Source: Homoserinimonas sedimenticola
Lineage (GTDB): Bacteria > Actinomycetota > Actinomycetes > Actinomycetales > Microbacteriaceae
DNA: 64,000 nt
Reading direction: 5' to 3'
NCBI RefSeq assembly: GCF_026094475.1
Contig: NZ_JAPELL010000001.1
Coordinates: 2,008,326-2,072,325 of the forward strand
The notes beneath the pieces were generated by a model. The model searched no databases. It had not been told where the DNA came from and saw only the letters and a program-made list of their open reading frames with translations. Numbering within the stretch: position 1 is the first letter of the stretch; each line of letters begins with the position of its first letter. The position numbers and the translations under genes were made by a program. Below, in pieces: positions 1 to 10,254 of the stretch.

Positions 1-258
1 GACCCCCAGGTCAAGAGCGTCTTCGTCAACGTCTTCGGCGGCATCACGAGCTGCGACGCCGTCGCGAACGGCATCGTCAAGGCCCTCGAGATCCTCGGCG
101 ACTCGGCTGACAAGCCCCTCGTGGTGCGCCTCGATGGCAACAACGTCGACGAGGGCCGCCGCATCCTCACCGAGGCCAACCACCCGCTGGTGACCCTCGC
201 CGCCACCATGGACGAGGGCGCCGACAAGGCCGCCGAGCTCGCCAACGCCGCTCGCTGA
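1..258 (+). CDS. sucC: Succinate-CoA ligase (ADP-forming) beta subunit, C-terminal end
   Basis: The last 85 residues of the beta subunit; the 5' part lies outside the window. The beta subunit carries the ATP-grasp nucleotide site and pairs with SucD to interconvert succinyl-CoA and succinate in the TCA cycle with ATP formation. Visible family features are the [10 protein letters not shown] stretch near residue 10 (usual form NIFGGITxCD) and the terminal LVxRLDGNNVxEGRRIL segment. sucD follows after 18 bp with its own ribosome binding site, so the two form one operon. The identification is firm despite truncation. Confidence 0.97.
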   Translation, partial: DPQVKSVFVNVFGGITSCDAVANGIVKALEILGDSADKPLVVRLDGNNVDEGRRILTEANHPLVTLAATMDEGADKAAELANAAR

Positions 259-276
259 TCGTCAAGGAGTAACGCA

Positions 277-1179
277 ATGTCTATCTTCCTCAACAAGGAC
301 TCCAAGGTCATCGTGCAGGGCATCACGGGTGGTGAGGGCACCAAGCACACCGCCCTCATGCTCAAGGCCGGCACGCAGGTCGTCGGCGGCGTCAACGCGC
401 GCAAGGCCGGCACGACCGTCTCGCACACCGACAAGGACGGCAACGCCGTCGAGCTCCCCGTCTTCGGCTCGGTCGTCGAGGCGATGGAGAAGACGGGCGC
501 CGACGTGTCGATCGCGTTCGTGCCCCCCGCCTTCACCAAGGATGCAATCGTCGAGGCGATCGACGCCGAGATCCCGCTCCTCGTGGTCATCACGGAGGGC
601 GTGCCCGTCGGCGACACGGCCGAGGCGTGGGCCTACGCCAAGGAGAAGGGCGGCAAGACCCGCATCATCGGGCCGAACTGCCCCGGCATCATCACGCCCG
701 GCGAGTCGCTCGTCGGTATCACGCCCGCCAACATCACGGGCAAGGGCCCGATCGGTCTCGTCTCCAAGTCGGGCACGCTGACCTACCAGATGATGTACGA
801 GCTGCGTGACCTCGGCTTCTCGACCGCGATCGGCATCGGCGGCGACCCCGTCATCGGCACGACGCACATCGACGCGCTCGAGGCCTTCGAGGCCGACCCC
901 GAGACGAAGGCGATCGTCATGATTGGCGAGATCGGCGGCGATGCGGAGGAGCGCGCGGCCGACTTCATCAAGGCGAATGTCACGAAGCCCGTCGTCGGCT
1001 ACGTCGCGGGTTTCACCGCCCCCGAGGGCAAGACGATGGGCCACGCGGGCGCGATTGTCTCCGGCTCGGCCGGCACGGCGCAGGCCAAGAAGGAGGCCCT
1101 CGAGGCAGCTGGAGTCAAGGTCGGCAAGACGCCGTCCGAGACCGCCAAGCTCATGCGCGAGATCTTCGAGACGCTCTAG
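277..1179 (+). CDS. sucD: Succinate-CoA ligase alpha subunit
   Basis: A 300-residue protein of the usual length. The N-terminal half is the CoA-binding Rossmann domain ([15 protein letters not shown] near residue 10) and the C-terminal half is the ligase domain with the phosphorylated histidine in GHAGAIVSG (His256). It binds CoA and carries the phosphohistidine while SucC supplies the nucleotide site. The ATG start follows AAGGAG at 263-268. Transcription probably stops at the hairpin just downstream. The neighbours perM, purN and purH match the order seen in mycobacteria. Confidence 0.98.
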   Translation: MSIFLNKDSKVIVQGITGGEGTKHTALMLKAGTQVVGGVNARKAGTTVSHTDKDGNAVELPVFGSVVEAMEKTGADVSIAFVPPAFTKDAIVEAIDAEIPLLVVITEGVPVGDTAEAWAYAKEKGGKTRIIGPNCPGIITPGESLVGITPANITGKGPIGLVSKSGTLTYQMMYELRDLGFSTAIGIGGDPVIGTTHIDALEAFEADPETKAIVMIGEIGGDAEERAADFIKANVTKPVVGYVAGFTAPEGKTMGHAGAIVSGSAGTAQAKKEALEAAGVKVGKTPSETAKLMREIFETL

Positions 1180-1190
1180 TCTCCTCCTGC

Positions 1191-1216
1191 GAAGGGCCCG
1201 CCTCGGCGGGCCCTTC
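1191..1216. terminator. Bidirectional terminator between sucD and the DUF4166 gene
   Basis: A perfect 11-bp stem (GAAGGGCCCGC with GCGGGCCCTTC) closes a 4-nt loop, 12 bp after the sucD stop and before the 3' end of the convergent gene. The flank is TCGTTTCC rather than a full T tract, typical for high-GC genomes. Confidence 0.8.
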
Positions 1217-1254
1217 GTCGTTTCCGGAGCGTCTCACGCAGGCGGGGCGGATGA

Positions 1255-1842
1255 CTAGGCCGCCGTGAAGTGCCCGTGGTAGCCGAAGACCTCGCCGAGT
1301 GCGGGCACGCACACCCGCACGTCGATCGTGTGGCGCGAGGCATCCGTGTTCCAGGCGTGACGGAGTTCGACGCGCGGCGAGGGCACCGGCAGAGGGTAGC
1401 GGCCGAGCATGATGCGGGCGCGGGCCGAGCGGGCGACGAGGGCGCCGTCGATGACGTCGGGAATCATCTCCACCTGCAGCCGCCCGCGCGCGTGCACGTC
1501 GATGAGCCGACCGCGGGCGACGCGGGTCGTGTCGGCCAGCACACGGTCGCCGCTCGCAAAGTGCAGCACGCGGCGCGTCGCGACGGTGCTCGCCCCCGCG
1601 GGCTCCATGGTGGCGTCGAAGGGTACGTCGCGGCCGTATTCGGGCATGAGCAGCCCGGCGCCGGCGAGGGCCGACCAGGCGGGCCGAAGCCAGCGGAGGC
1701 GCGACCCCGCCTCGTCGAAGACACCCTGCGCCCGCACGGTGGTTGTGCTGCCGAACCAGCGCTGAAGCTCCGGATGCAGCATCCCGAAGCGTTCCCCGAG
1801 GGCGCGGGCGTAGACGGAGGCGGTCACCCCTCCACTCTTCAC
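1255..1842 (-). CDS. DUF4166 domain protein
   Basis: A 195-residue soluble protein without signal peptide or membrane segment. It resembles the DUF4166 family: YARALGxxFxxLHPELQRWFG near the N-terminus and a C-terminal half rich in beta strands ending FGYHGHF. The family has no established biochemical role; it often occurs near or fused to NAD-dependent epimerase-like proteins, which is not the case here. The GTG at 1842 is taken as start, but a GTG six codons later is equally possible because no ribosome binding site is clear. The gene is convergent with sucD and divergent from perM. Its 5' end overlaps the first copy of an intergenic repeat. Confidence 0.7.
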   Translation of the reverse strand: MKSGGVTASVYARALGERFGMLHPELQRWFGSTTTVRAQGVFDEAGSRLRWLRPAWSALAGAGLLMPEYGRDVPFDATMEPAGASTVATRRVLHFASGDRVLADTTRVARGRLIDVHARGRLQVEMIPDVIDGALVARSARARIMLGRYPLPVPSPRVELRHAWNTDASRHTIDVRVCVPALGEVFGYHGHFTAA

Positions 1843-1976
1843 GGAAATTCAGGAAAAGCGGGGTGAGAGCCGCGGATTCTCAGCAGTTGTTGCGGGCGGA
1901 TGCCGCGTGCTTCCTGAATTTCCGCGTGGGGGCGGGTGTCTCGCTTTCGACGCAGACAGATCTTCCTGAGTTTCCG
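1842..1976. repeat. Intergenic repeat cluster A (three copies of a 14-bp motif)
   Basis: Three copies of the motif CGGAAATTCAGGAA lie in the divergent gap: one forward at 1842-1855 and two inverted at 1911-1924 and 1963-1976 (the last with one change, TTCCTGAGTTTCCG). The two facing copies are 55 bp apart. The same motif, orientation pattern and spacer length recur at 34774-34965. This is a non-coding repeat family, possibly REPIN-like; no function is known to me. Confidence 0.8.
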
Positions 1977-2034
1977 GCGGGGGAGCGCGAGGCGAGCCGA
2001 CGGGAGGGATGGCCGCCGGTAGGGTCGGTGCGGT

Positions 2035-3252
2035 ATGAATCGTCCGCTGACCGCCGTCTTCTCCGCCCTTGAGGCGCTCCTCGTCGTGGGGATCGGCATC
2101 GGCATACCACTCGTGCCGCTGACGATCGTGTGGGGTTTCCAGTACGAGTTGCAGGTCGACTGGCTGGTGTTCTGGCGCGCGGCGGTCGACACCTGGCTGC
2201 TCGGTCACGGTGCCGCCATGCGGGTGACGGTCGACGAGGCGCTCGCGGCGGGGCTCGGGCTGCCCGGGCTGGGCGAGCCCTTCGTGCTGTCGCTCGCGCC
2301 GCTGGGTTTCGGCCTGCTGACGTTCCTGCTGGGTCAGCGCGCAGGCCGCCGCATCGCGGAGACACCACACCACCTCGTGGGTCTGGGGGTGGCGGTGACG
2401 ACGTTCGGGCTGCTCGCTTTCACGGCGGTCGTCACATCGCTGCACGAGCTGGCGCGGCCCTCGATCGTGCAGGGCACGATCTTCTCAACGCTGATCTTCT
2501 CGGCTGGTCTCGCGCTGGGTGCCGGCCTCGCCCGTCATCGTCTGGCGGGCTCGCGTCCCCGCGATTTCGTGGATGCCGCGTGGGATCGCATGACGGATTG
2601 GCCGGCGGGGGTGCGCACGGTCGTGGGCGGCGCGCTTCGGGCGGGCGCAGCATCCGTCGCGGCGATCGCTGCGGTCGCGGCGGTGCTCGTCGCGGTGCTC
2701 GTGGCGGTGAACTATGGCGGCATCATCGCCCTGTATGAGGCGTCGCAGGCGGGTGCGCTGGGCGGTGCGGTGCTGACGGTGGCGCAGCTGGCCTTCGTGC
2801 CGAACCTGGTGGTGTGGGCGGCGGCGTGGCTGGTCGGCCCGGGCTTTGCGATCGGCGCGGGTTCGGCGGTCTCCCCGCTTGGCACGACGCTGGGCCCGCT
2901 CCCTTCCGTCCCGGTGCTGGGGGCGCTGCCGACGGGTGACCTCGCGTGGGGCTTCCTGGGGCTGCTGGTGCCGGTCGTCGCGGGCTTCCTGGTGGGCGTG
3001 CTCCTGCGGCTGCGGGATCCTCGGATGCTTCCCCTCCCGCTCACGGTTGCGACGGGTTCGCTCGGGGGCGTGGTGGCGGGGCTCCTGTTGGGGCTGCTCG
3101 CGTGGTGGTCTGGCGGCAGCGGGGGTCCCGGCCGGTTGGAAGTGATCGGTCCCGACGCCCTCGTGGTGGGCCTGTGCGTCGCGCTCGAGGTCGGCGTGGC
3201 GTGCGTGCTGGGGCTTCTCGTGGCCGGGAGGCGCGGCGCCGGATCGGAGTAG
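2035..3252 (+). CDS. perM: PerM-like multipass membrane protein (DUF6350)
   Basis: A 405-residue hydrophobic protein with about nine predicted membrane segments from residue 10 to the C-terminus and no catalytic motif. It matches the DUF6350/PerM type of actinobacterial integral membrane protein. In Mycobacterium tuberculosis PerM (Rv0955) stabilises a divisome component and sits between sucCD and purN-purH, exactly as here, so synteny supports orthology. The role in this organism is inferred. A TAGGGT hexamer nine bases before the ATG suggests a promoter with almost no leader. The stop codon TAG is part of the likely -10 box of purN. Confidence 0.8.
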   Translation: MNRPLTAVFSALEALLVVGIGIGIPLVPLTIVWGFQYELQVDWLVFWRAAVDTWLLGHGAAMRVTVDEALAAGLGLPGLGEPFVLSLAPLGFGLLTFLLGQRAGRRIAETPHHLVGLGVAVTTFGLLAFTAVVTSLHELARPSIVQGTIFSTLIFSAGLALGAGLARHRLAGSRPRDFVDAAWDRMTDWPAGVRTVVGGALRAGAASVAAIAAVAAVLVAVLVAVNYGGIIALYEASQAGALGGAVLTVAQLAFVPNLVVWAAAWLVGPGFAIGAGSAVSPLGTTLGPLPSVPVLGALPTGDLAWGFLGLLVPVVAGFLVGVLLRLRDPRMLPLPLTVATGSLGGVVAGLLLGLLAWWSGGSGGPGRLEVIGPDALVVGLCVALEVGVACVLGLLVAGRRGAGSE

Positions 3253-3255
3253 GCT
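3250..3255 (+). promoter_or_regulatory. Probable -10 box of purN (leaderless)
   Basis: TAGGCT followed by exactly six bases and then the GTG start of purN. The same TAGnnT-N6-start geometry occurs at gntR, the DDAH gene, purU and nagA. The TAG is also the stop codon of perM. Confidence 0.5.
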
Positions 3256-3261
3256 TGGCGG

Positions 3262-3852
3262 GTGCTGAAACTCGTCGTGCTCATCTCCGGCGGCGGTTCG
3301 AATCTCCGCTCCCTTCTTGAGGCGTCGGAGGACGCCGAGTTCCCGGCCCGTGTGGTCGCGATCGGTGCCGACCGTGACGCGGATGGCCTCGCGCACGCGG
3401 AGGAGTTCGGGATCCCGTCGTTCGCGGTCGTCTACTCGAACTACCCCGACCGGGAGTCGTGGGGGCAGGCGCTGCTGGAGCAGGTGCAGCGCTGGGAGCC
3501 GGATCTGGTGATCTTGAGCGGGCTCATGCGCCTGCTGCCACGGTCGGTCGTCGATGCGCTTTCCCCCAACCTGATCAACACGCATCCGGCATACCTGCCG
3601 GAGTTTCCGGGCGCGCACGGGGTGCGTGATGCGATCGCGGCGGGCGTCGCTGAGTCGGGCGCGAGCGTGATCGTCGTGGACAACGGGATCGACAGCGGAC
3701 CGATCATCTCGCAGCGTCGGGTTCCCGTGTTTCCTCACGACACTGAGGGCACGCTGCATGACCGCATCAAGGTGGTCGAGCGGGAACTGCTGGTGCAGGC
3801 CGTGCTCGACATTGCCAATGGAAAGATCAACCTGAAGGAGCTTGTCGCATGA
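3262..3852 (+). CDS. purN: Phosphoribosylglycinamide formyltransferase
   Basis: A 196-residue GART enzyme that transfers the formyl group of 10-formyl-THF to GAR in step three of purine synthesis. Visible motifs are the N-terminal [12 protein letters not shown] loop that binds the phosphoribosyl group, the catalytic Asn and His in [15 protein letters not shown], and the Asp in [11 protein letters not shown]. The start is GTG, placed six bases after a TAGGCT box, so the transcript may be leaderless. The last four bases overlap the ATG of purH, so the two enzymes are translationally coupled. Confidence 0.97.
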   Translation: MLKLVVLISGGGSNLRSLLEASEDAEFPARVVAIGADRDADGLAHAEEFGIPSFAVVYSNYPDRESWGQALLEQVQRWEPDLVILSGLMRLLPRSVVDALSPNLINTHPAYLPEFPGAHGVRDAIAAGVAESGASVIVVDNGIDSGPIISQRRVPVFPHDTEGTLHDRIKVVERELLVQAVLDIANGKINLKELVA

Positions 3853-5450
3853 GCGGCCCCAGCCACGACGCATCCCTGTACCGCCACCGCGACGCGATTC
3901 CGCTCAAGCGCGCCCTCATCTCGGTGAGCGACAAGTCGGGCCTGCTGGAGCTTGCCGAGGCTCTTGTGGGCGCCGGAGTGGAGATCGTCTCGACGGGTTC
4001 GACGGCGAAGATGATCGCGGGGGCGGGGCATCCGGTCACCGAGGTGTCGACCGTGACGGGCTTCCCGGAGGCACTCGACGGGCGCGTGAAGACGCTGCAC
4101 CCGTTCATCCACGCGGCAGTGCTCGCCGACCTGCGGCTCGAGTCGCACGAGCGGCAACTGGCGGAGATGGGCGTCGAACCCTTCCAACTCGTGGTCGTGA
4201 ACCTCTACCCCTTCGTGGAGACGGTCGCCTCGGGAGCCGAGGGCGACGCCGTCGTCGAGCAGATCGACATCGGTGGGCCCGCCATGGTGCGCGCCGCCGC
4301 CAAGAACCACGCGAATGTCGCGATCGCCGTCTCACCCGAGAGCTACCCGCAGATCATCAAGGCGGCGACGCTTGGCGGCACGACGCTGGCGCAGCGGCAG
4401 CGTCTCGCGGGTGAGGCCTTCGCGCACACGGCGGCCTATGACACTGCGGTGGCCGAGTGGTTCGCCGAGTCGGTGGGCGTGCGCGCGGAGCACGAGGCGT
4501 CCCAGGAGAGCATCACCCTGAAGGTCTCCCTCAAGCAGCAGCTGCGCTATGGCGAGAACTCGCACCAGTCGGCGGCGCTCTACGTCGAGAACGGCGGGCA
4601 CGGCATCGCGCAGGCGACGCAGCTGCACGGCAAGGAGATGTCGTACAACAACTACGTCGACGCGGATGCTGCGGTGCGGGCCGCCTACGACTTCGACGAG
4701 CCTGCCGTGGCGATCATCAAGCACGCCAACCCCTGCGGCATCGCGGTCGCCCGCGGCACGGGTGACGCGATCGCGTCGGCGCACGCCCGCGCCCACGACT
4801 GCGACCCCGTCTCGGCGTTCGGCGGAGTGATCGCGGCGAACCGGCCCATCACGCGGGCGGCGGCGATCTCGATCAAGGACATCTTCACGGAGGTCATCGT
4901 CGCGCCCGGCTTCGAGCCGGAGGCGCTCACCGTGCTGCAGGCGAAGAAGAACCTGCGCCTCATCGAGCTCCCCGGCGATTACGCGCGCGCCGATCGCGAG
5001 CTGCGCCAGATCTCGGGCGGCCTGCTCGTGCAGAGCCCCGACACCTACGACGACCTGTCGACGGAGACCTGGCAGCTTGTGACGGGCGAACCCGCGGATG
5101 CCGCCACCCTCGCCGACCTGGAGTTCGCGTGGCGTGCGGTGCGCTCCGTCAAGTCCAACGCGATCCTGCTGGCCAACGATGGGGCTTCCGTCGGTGTCGG
5201 CATGGGACAGGTCAATCGCGTGGACTCGTGCCACCTTGCGGTGAGCAGGGCGGGCGATCGCGCAAAGGGGAGTGTCGCGGCATCCGATGCCTTCTTCCCC
5301 TTCGCCGACGGGCTCGAGGTGCTCATCAAGGGCGGCGTGCGCGCCGTCGTGCAGCCGGGTGGTTCGGTGCGCGACGAGGAGGTCATCACGGCGGCGAAGG
5401 CGGCGGGCGTGACGATGTACTTCACGGGCGAGCGCCACTTCTTCCACTGA
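3849..5450 (+). CDS. purH: Bifunctional AICAR formyltransferase/IMP cyclohydrolase
   Basis: A 533-residue protein catalysing the last two steps of IMP synthesis. Residues 17-150 form the MGS-like IMP cyclohydrolase domain ([34 protein letters not shown]). The rest is the AICAR transformylase domain with the [11 protein letters not shown] motif and the lysine in RSVKSNAI. It overlaps purN by 4 bp. Both use 10-formyl-THF, which links them to folD, glyA and purU elsewhere in the window. An ABC exporter gene begins only 22 bp downstream and may be co-transcribed. Confidence 0.98.
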   Translation: MSGPSHDASLYRHRDAIPLKRALISVSDKSGLLELAEALVGAGVEIVSTGSTAKMIAGAGHPVTEVSTVTGFPEALDGRVKTLHPFIHAAVLADLRLESHERQLAEMGVEPFQLVVVNLYPFVETVASGAEGDAVVEQIDIGGPAMVRAAAKNHANVAIAVSPESYPQIIKAATLGGTTLAQRQRLAGEAFAHTAAYDTAVAEWFAESVGVRAEHEASQESITLKVSLKQQLRYGENSHQSAALYVENGGHGIAQATQLHGKEMSYNNYVDADAAVRAAYDFDEPAVAIIKHANPCGIAVARGTGDAIASAHARAHDCDPVSAFGGVIAANRPITRAAAISIKDIFTEVIVAPGFEPEALTVLQAKKNLRLIELPGDYARADRELRQISGGLLVQSPDTYDDLSTETWQLVTGEPADAATLADLEFAWRAVRSVKSNAILLANDGASVGVGMGQVNRVDSCHLAVSRAGDRAKGSVAASDAFFPFADGLEVLIKGGVRAVVQPGGSVRDEEVITAAKAAGVTMYFTGERHFFH

Positions 5451-5472
5451 CGTCGCCGCGCGGGTAGGCTGG

Positions 5473-7299
5473 TTGCCCGTTTGTGCGCTGACCCGCACGG
5501 CGATCGTAGAAACGAGCCACCCCTTGTTCTCCCCGAACGTGGCGCCCACGAAGCGCCTTTCGACGGCGCGCGCCATCCTGCGCATCCTTCCGTACGTCCG
5601 GCCTGCCCTGCCGCGCATCACGTTGGGCGCCGTCGCGGCGCTCGTCGGCGCCGTCGTCGCGCTGCTGATCCCACAGGTGCTGCGTTCGCTCGTTGACGGC
5701 CCGCTCGGGGAGGGCGACCTCTCGGGCCTGTGGTGGGCGGTCGGCGCGGTGCTGGCGTTGGGCGCGCTCGAGGCGGGCATGATCTGGCTCCGGCGCTGGT
5801 TCGTGCTCGTGCCGGGCACTCACGTCGAGGCCGACATGCGCAACGCCCTCTACGCGCGCCTGCAGGACCTCCCGGTCGCCTTCCACGACCGCTGGCCGAG
5901 CGGGCAGCTGCTCTCGCGCATGTCGACCGACCTCAGCCTGATCCGCCGCTGGTTGTCGTTCGGCATCGTGCTGCTCGTCGTCAACGTCGTGACGGTCGCG
6001 ATCGGTTTCGTCTTTCTGCTGAACCTGAGCTGGCAGCTGGGCGTGCTCTTCATCATCTGCTCGATTCCGTTGTGGATCTACACCTTCGTCTTCGAGAACA
6101 AGTACTCGCGTGTTGCCCGCCTCAGCCAGGATCAGGCGGGCGATCTGGCGACAAGCGTCGAGGAGTCGGTTCACGGCATCCGGGTGCTCAAGGCCTTCGG
6201 TCGCGGCCACCACGCGCTCGAGAGCTTCACGAAGCAGGCGGAGGAGCTGCGCACGACCGAGATCGAGAAGGCGCGCGCGATCGCGGGCATCTGGCTGTGG
6301 TTGCTGCTGGTGCCGGATGTCACGTTCGCCCTGTCTCTCCTCGGCGGCGTGCTGCTCGCCGCGAACGGCGCCCTCACGGTGGGCGGGCTTGTCGCGTTCT
6401 TCGCGACCGCGGCGGTGCTACGCTGGCCCGTCGAATCGATCGGCTTCCTGCTCTCCATGACGTTCGACACCCGCACGGCGGTCGACCGCTTCTTCGAGGT
6501 CATGGACGAGACGAACCCGATCGTTGACCCCGAGCATCCGTCGGAGGCCTCTCGCGGTGAGGGGCGACTCGTCTTCGAGAACGCGCACTTCCGATACCAG
6601 GACGCCCACGCGGGCTCGCGCGACATTGTCGACGGGGTCGACCTGGAACTGCTCCCGGGCGAGACGATGGCGCTCGTCGGTCTCACAGGCTGCGGCAAGA
6701 CGACCCTCACGGCTCTCACGACGCGCCTCTACGACCTGACCGAGGGGCGCATCCTGCTCGACGGCGTCGACATCCGCGAGCTCACGCGCGAGCAGTTGCG
6801 CGAGCGCATCGCGATGGGCTTCGAGGAGGCGATCCTGTTCTCGTCGACCGTGCGCGACAACGTGCTGCTGGGGCGACCGGATGCCTCGGAGAGCGAGCTC
6901 GCGGAGGCCCTCGAGATCGCGCAGGCCGACTTCGTGCACGCGTTGCCCGAGGGGCTCGACACGACGGTCGGCGAGGAGGGCATGAGCCTTTCGGGTGGAC
7001 AGCGGCAGCGACTGGCGCTTGCGCGCGCGGTTGCGGCGAAGCCGAGCGTGCTCGTGCTCGACGACCCCCTGTCGGCTCTCGATGTCGACACGGAGGCGGC
7101 GGTCGAGGCGGGGCTGCGGCGCGTGCTCTCGAGCACGACCGCGCTGATCGTGGCCCACCGACCCTCGACCGTGCAGCTCGCCGACCGGGTCGCGCTCATG
7201 CGCGACGGGCGAATCGTGGACGTCGGCACGCACTCGGAACTGCTTGCCCGCAGCGAGCACTACCGCTTCGTCATCTCGTCCCTGGAGGTGGAGTCGTGA
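5473..7299 (+). CDS. ABC exporter half-transporter, degenerate ATPase subunit
   Basis: A 608-residue type IV ABC exporter subunit: six membrane helices (about residues 35-330) followed by an ATPase domain. Walker A is GLTGCGKTT (403-411) and the signature is LSGGQ (506-510). Walker B ends in Asp-Asp (530-531), so the usual catalytic Glu is replaced by Asp. The next gene starts within its stop codon (GTGA) and has a canonical Walker B, so the two form a heterodimer of the TM287/288 or BmrCD type. The substrate cannot be read from the sequence; lipid or drug export is usual. The start is uncertain: TTG at 5473, TTG at 5524 and GTG at 5539 are all in frame. Confidence 0.93.
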   Translation: MPVCALTRTAIVETSHPLFSPNVAPTKRLSTARAILRILPYVRPALPRITLGAVAALVGAVVALLIPQVLRSLVDGPLGEGDLSGLWWAVGAVLALGALEAGMIWLRRWFVLVPGTHVEADMRNALYARLQDLPVAFHDRWPSGQLLSRMSTDLSLIRRWLSFGIVLLVVNVVTVAIGFVFLLNLSWQLGVLFIICSIPLWIYTFVFENKYSRVARLSQDQAGDLATSVEESVHGIRVLKAFGRGHHALESFTKQAEELRTTEIEKARAIAGIWLWLLLVPDVTFALSLLGGVLLAANGALTVGGLVAFFATAAVLRWPVESIGFLLSMTFDTRTAVDRFFEVMDETNPIVDPEHPSEASRGEGRLVFENAHFRYQDAHAGSRDIVDGVDLELLPGETMALVGLTGCGKTTLTALTTRLYDLTEGRILLDGVDIRELTREQLRERIAMGFEEAILFSSTVRDNVLLGRPDASESELAEALEIAQADFVHALPEGLDTTVGEEGMSLSGGQRQRLALARAVAAKPSVLVLDDPLSALDVDTEAAVEAGLRRVLSSTTALIVAHRPSTVQLADRVALMRDGRIVDVGTHSELLARSEHYRFVISSLEVES

Positions 7300-9098
7300 G
7301 CCGGCTCGATGTGGAGGAGGAGCGCGACGACCTTTCGCGCGCCGAGAACAAGCTGCTGCAGGGCCGCTCGGTGCGTCTGCTCGGTTCCCTCGTGCGTCCG
7401 CTCGGCCGTACCGTCGCGCTGACGGCGGTCGTGATCCTCGTCAGCACGGTCGCGCAGGTCGCGGGTCCCGGGCTCATTGCGCTCGGGATCGACAACGGCC
7501 TGCCCGCCGTGCTGGAGGGGGACTGGTGGCCGCTCGGGCTCACCGTTGCCGCCTACATCGCGACGGGCATCCTGGGAGCCGTGCTCGTGGCGTGGTACAC
7601 GATCCTCACGGCGAAGCTCAGCCAGACGATGCTCATCGACCTGCGCAAGCGCGTGTTCCTGCACACGCAGCGGCTGAGCCTGGAGTTCCACGAGAATTAC
7701 ACCTCGGGGCGCATCATCTCGCGCCAGACGAGTGACCTCGAGTCGATCAAGGAGCTGCTCGCCAACGGGCTCAACCAGCTCGTGCAGGGCGGCCTCTACA
7801 TGGTCTTCATCGCGATCGCGCTGCTCGTCGTCGACTGGGTGAGCGGGCTCATCCTGCTGCTTTCGCTCGTGCCGCTCGCGATCCTGACCCGCTGGTTCCA
7901 GGTGAGCTCGCAGCGGATGTTCCGGCGCACGCGCGTCGCATCCGCCCGCATGATCGTGCACTTCGTCGAGACGATGACGGGCATCCGGGCGGTGCAGGCG
8001 TTCCGCAAGGAGCGGCGCAACGAGCGGGAGTTCGGCGCGCTCGTCGAAGACAACCGCGACGCCAACGCGAAGGTCATTCAACTCTTCGGCACCTACGAGC
8101 CCGTGCTGATCCTCATCGGCAACGTCACGCTCGGCGTCGTGCTGCTTGTCGGCGGCTTCCGGGTCGCTGATGGCTCGCTGCCCGTCGGCGCGCTGCTCGC
8201 GGCGCTGCTCTACACGCGCAACTTCTTCGCGCCCGCGGAGGAGATGGCGATGTTCTACAACTCCTACCAGTCGGCCGCCGCCGCGCTCGAGAAGATCTCG
8301 GGCGTGCTCGAGGAGCTGCCGAGCGTGCCGGACCCGGTCAAGCCCGTCGAGCTGTCCGAGGCCAAGGGGGCCGTCTCCTTCGACGATGTGACCTTCGCCT
8401 ACACGCCCGAGCGCGTCATCCTGCCGTCGTTCACCCTGGACATCCCCGCGGGGCAGACACTCGCCCTGGTCGGCACGACGGGTGCCGGCAAGTCGACGCT
8501 CGCGAAGCTCATCGCCCGCTTCTACGACCCGAGTGATGGCGCCGTCACGCTCGACGGGGTTGACCTACGCGAGTTGAGCCCCGCCGATCTTAGGCGTGCG
8601 ATCGTCATGGTCACGCAGGAGGCCTACCTCTTCAGCGGCACGATCGCCGACAACATCGCGCTCGGTAGGCCGGGCGCGGATCTCGCCGAGATTCAGGATG
8701 CCGCGAAGGCCGTCGGGGCGCACGACTTCATCTGCGCGCTCCCCGACGGCTACGGCACCGACGTCAACAAGCGTGGCGGGCGGGTCTCGGCGGGCCAGCG
8801 ACAGCTGGTGTCGTTCGCGCGCGCCTTCCTCGCCGACCCCGCCGTGCTCATCCTCGATGAGGCCACAGCGTCGCTCGACATCCCGAGCGAGCGGGCCGTG
8901 CAGCGCGGGCTGCAGACCCTCCTCGCGGATCGCACGGCCGTCATCATCGCCCACCGCCTCTCGACGGTCGAGATCGCCGACCGCGTGCTCGTCATGGAGC
9001 ACGGGCGCATCGTCGAGGATGGCGCCCCCGCAGAACTCATCGCGGGCGACGGCCGCTTCTCGCGCATGCACGCCGCGTGGCGTCAGTCCCTCGTGTAG
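7296..9098 (+). CDS. ABC exporter half-transporter, catalytic subunit
   Basis: A 600-residue partner of the preceding half-transporter. Six membrane helices lie in about residues 25-320. The ATPase domain has Walker [10 protein letters not shown] (393-401), Walker B ending Asp521-Glu522 (intact) and a signature of the form VSAGQ (497-501), where the first Gly of LSGGQ is Ala. In a heterodimer this altered signature faces the degenerate Walker site of the partner, so both deviations fall in one composite site. The GTG start overlaps the upstream stop by 4 bp, implying coupled translation. A strong hairpin follows. Confidence 0.95.
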   Translation: MSRLDVEEERDDLSRAENKLLQGRSVRLLGSLVRPLGRTVALTAVVILVSTVAQVAGPGLIALGIDNGLPAVLEGDWWPLGLTVAAYIATGILGAVLVAWYTILTAKLSQTMLIDLRKRVFLHTQRLSLEFHENYTSGRIISRQTSDLESIKELLANGLNQLVQGGLYMVFIAIALLVVDWVSGLILLLSLVPLAILTRWFQVSSQRMFRRTRVASARMIVHFVETMTGIRAVQAFRKERRNEREFGALVEDNRDANAKVIQLFGTYEPVLILIGNVTLGVVLLVGGFRVADGSLPVGALLAALLYTRNFFAPAEEMAMFYNSYQSAAAALEKISGVLEELPSVPDPVKPVELSEAKGAVSFDDVTFAYTPERVILPSFTLDIPAGQTLALVGTTGAGKSTLAKLIARFYDPSDGAVTLDGVDLRELSPADLRRAIVMVTQEAYLFSGTIADNIALGRPGADLAEIQDAAKAVGAHDFICALPDGYGTDVNKRGGRVSAGQRQLVSFARAFLADPAVLILDEATASLDIPSERAVQRGLQTLLADRTAVIIAHRLSTVEIADRVLVMEHGRIVEDGAPAELIAGDGRFSRMHAAWRQSLV

Positions 9099-9148
9099 CG
9101 GATCCCGCGCCTGAAGCCCTCGAATGCATGAGCTACAGGAGGGGTCAA

Positions 9149-9182
9149 AAAACGCGCCCACCGCGAACGGGAGGCGCGTTTT
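9149..9182. terminator. Bidirectional terminator after the ABC exporter
   Basis: A 10-bp perfect stem AAAACGCGCC with GGCGCGTTTT around a 14-nt loop lies between the convergent exporter and binding-protein genes. A and T runs flank the stem on either side, so it can work in both directions. Confidence 0.85.
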
Positions 9183-9235
9183 CTGACCTTTCACGTGCAG
9201 CAGCTCCGACAGGGCTGCCGCAGGGAAGCGCTGAC

Positions 9236-10201
9236 CTACGGCAGGAAGGCGTCCAGGTCGGGCATCTCGGTGAGCACCCCGTAGTCGACGGCCGCCTGCG
9301 CGAGCTTCTCGGTACCTTCAGCCGACATCTCTGTGGGGAAGGTCGGGAGGACGATCTCTGCAAGCACCTCCGGCGGCGTCTTCGTATACGTCGCGATGAT
9401 GCGGCGCACCTCGTCGGGGTTCTCCTGCGCGTACTCGAGCGACTTCGTCATTGCCGCTTGGAAGCGCTCGACGATGTCGGCGTTCTCCGCGACGAATGCG
9501 TTCGAGGCGAAGTAGGCGGCGACATCGAGTTTCGGGTCGAAGGACGCGTAGGTGTAGGTGAGCACCTGGAGCCCGGCCTCCTGTGCCGAAGTCACAAAGG
9601 GCTCGACGACGAATGCTGCGTCGACCTGATTTGCTTCGACCGCAGCGATTGCGTCGGGGAAGGGCACCTCAGAGAACTCGATGGTGGACGAGTCGGCTCC
9701 GGCGTCATCGACGAGGGTGCGCACGATCGTGTCGTTGATGTTGCCGGTGCTGTTGCTGGAGACTCTCTTGCCTTCCAGGTCACTCACGTCGGCGATACCA
9801 GAGTCACTCCGCACGATGAGAGCGCCAAAGTCGGACTCGGGGTCGCCCGAGGAGGCAACGGCGGGGGCGACGGTCTCGATGGGGAGGCCCTTCTCGATTC
9901 CGATCATGAGCGAGAGGGTATTGCTGAAGCCGAACTCGTAGTCGCCCGCGACGACGGCGGGCACGATGGCTGCTCCGCCCGAGGCCGTCTCAATCGTGAG
10001 GTTGACGCCCTCGTCCTCGAAGAATCCCTGCTCGACTCCGAGGTAGAGGGGGGCTGTGTCGGCAATGGGGATGACGCCGATCGTGGCGTCGACCATGCCG
10101 TTCTCGTCAGGTTCCGCAGTGTTGCCGCCGTTGCTGCACCCGGCAAGCAAGAGGGCGAGCGCGGATGCTGTGGCGATGCCTGTGAAGGTCTGCTTTCTCA
10201 T
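9236..10201 (-). CDS. NMT1/THI5-like substrate-binding lipoprotein (paralogue 1)
   Basis: A 321-residue lipoprotein. The ATG at 10201 is chosen because GGAG precedes it and it begins a clean signal peptide (MRKQTF...) with lipobox LLAGC. The mature part has the NMT1/SsuA/ThiY-type binding fold: ATIGVIPIADTAPLYLGVEQG at the start, SSNSTGN in the middle, VDAAFVVEPF and a PDLDAFLP tail. Such proteins deliver small aromatic, pyrimidine or sulfonate ligands to an ABC importer, but no ATPase or permease gene is nearby. It is divergent from galB and shares its promoter region, so an aromatic acid is a reasonable guess for the ligand. Four related proteins occur in this window. Confidence 0.85.
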   Translation of the reverse strand: MRKQTFTGIATASALALLLAGCSNGGNTAEPDENGMVDATIGVIPIADTAPLYLGVEQGFFEDEGVNLTIETASGGAAIVPAVVAGDYEFGFSNTLSLMIGIEKGLPIETVAPAVASSGDPESDFGALIVRSDSGIADVSDLEGKRVSSNSTGNINDTIVRTLVDDAGADSSTIEFSEVPFPDAIAAVEANQVDAAFVVEPFVTSAQEAGLQVLTYTYASFDPKLDVAAYFASNAFVAENADIVERFQAAMTKSLEYAQENPDEVRRIIATYTKTPPEVLAEIVLPTFPTEMSAEGTEKLAQAAVDYGVLTEMPDLDAFLP

Positions 10202-10254
10202 GTCACTCCGTCGTGATCGTGGAATAGAAGGAGGCCCGAGGTGCACGTGGACCG

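Noticed and set aside
3590-3612. Sequence resembling the 14-bp repeat (GGAGTTTCCGG) inside purN
   Set aside because: It encodes the conserved LPEFPG of PurN and only partly matches the motif.
2485-3873. Long minus-strand open frame opposite perM and purN
   Set aside because: Its translation is rich in Arg, His and Asp with no domain; it is a by-product of high GC codon use in the real genes on the plus strand. Many similar frames elsewhere were left out.
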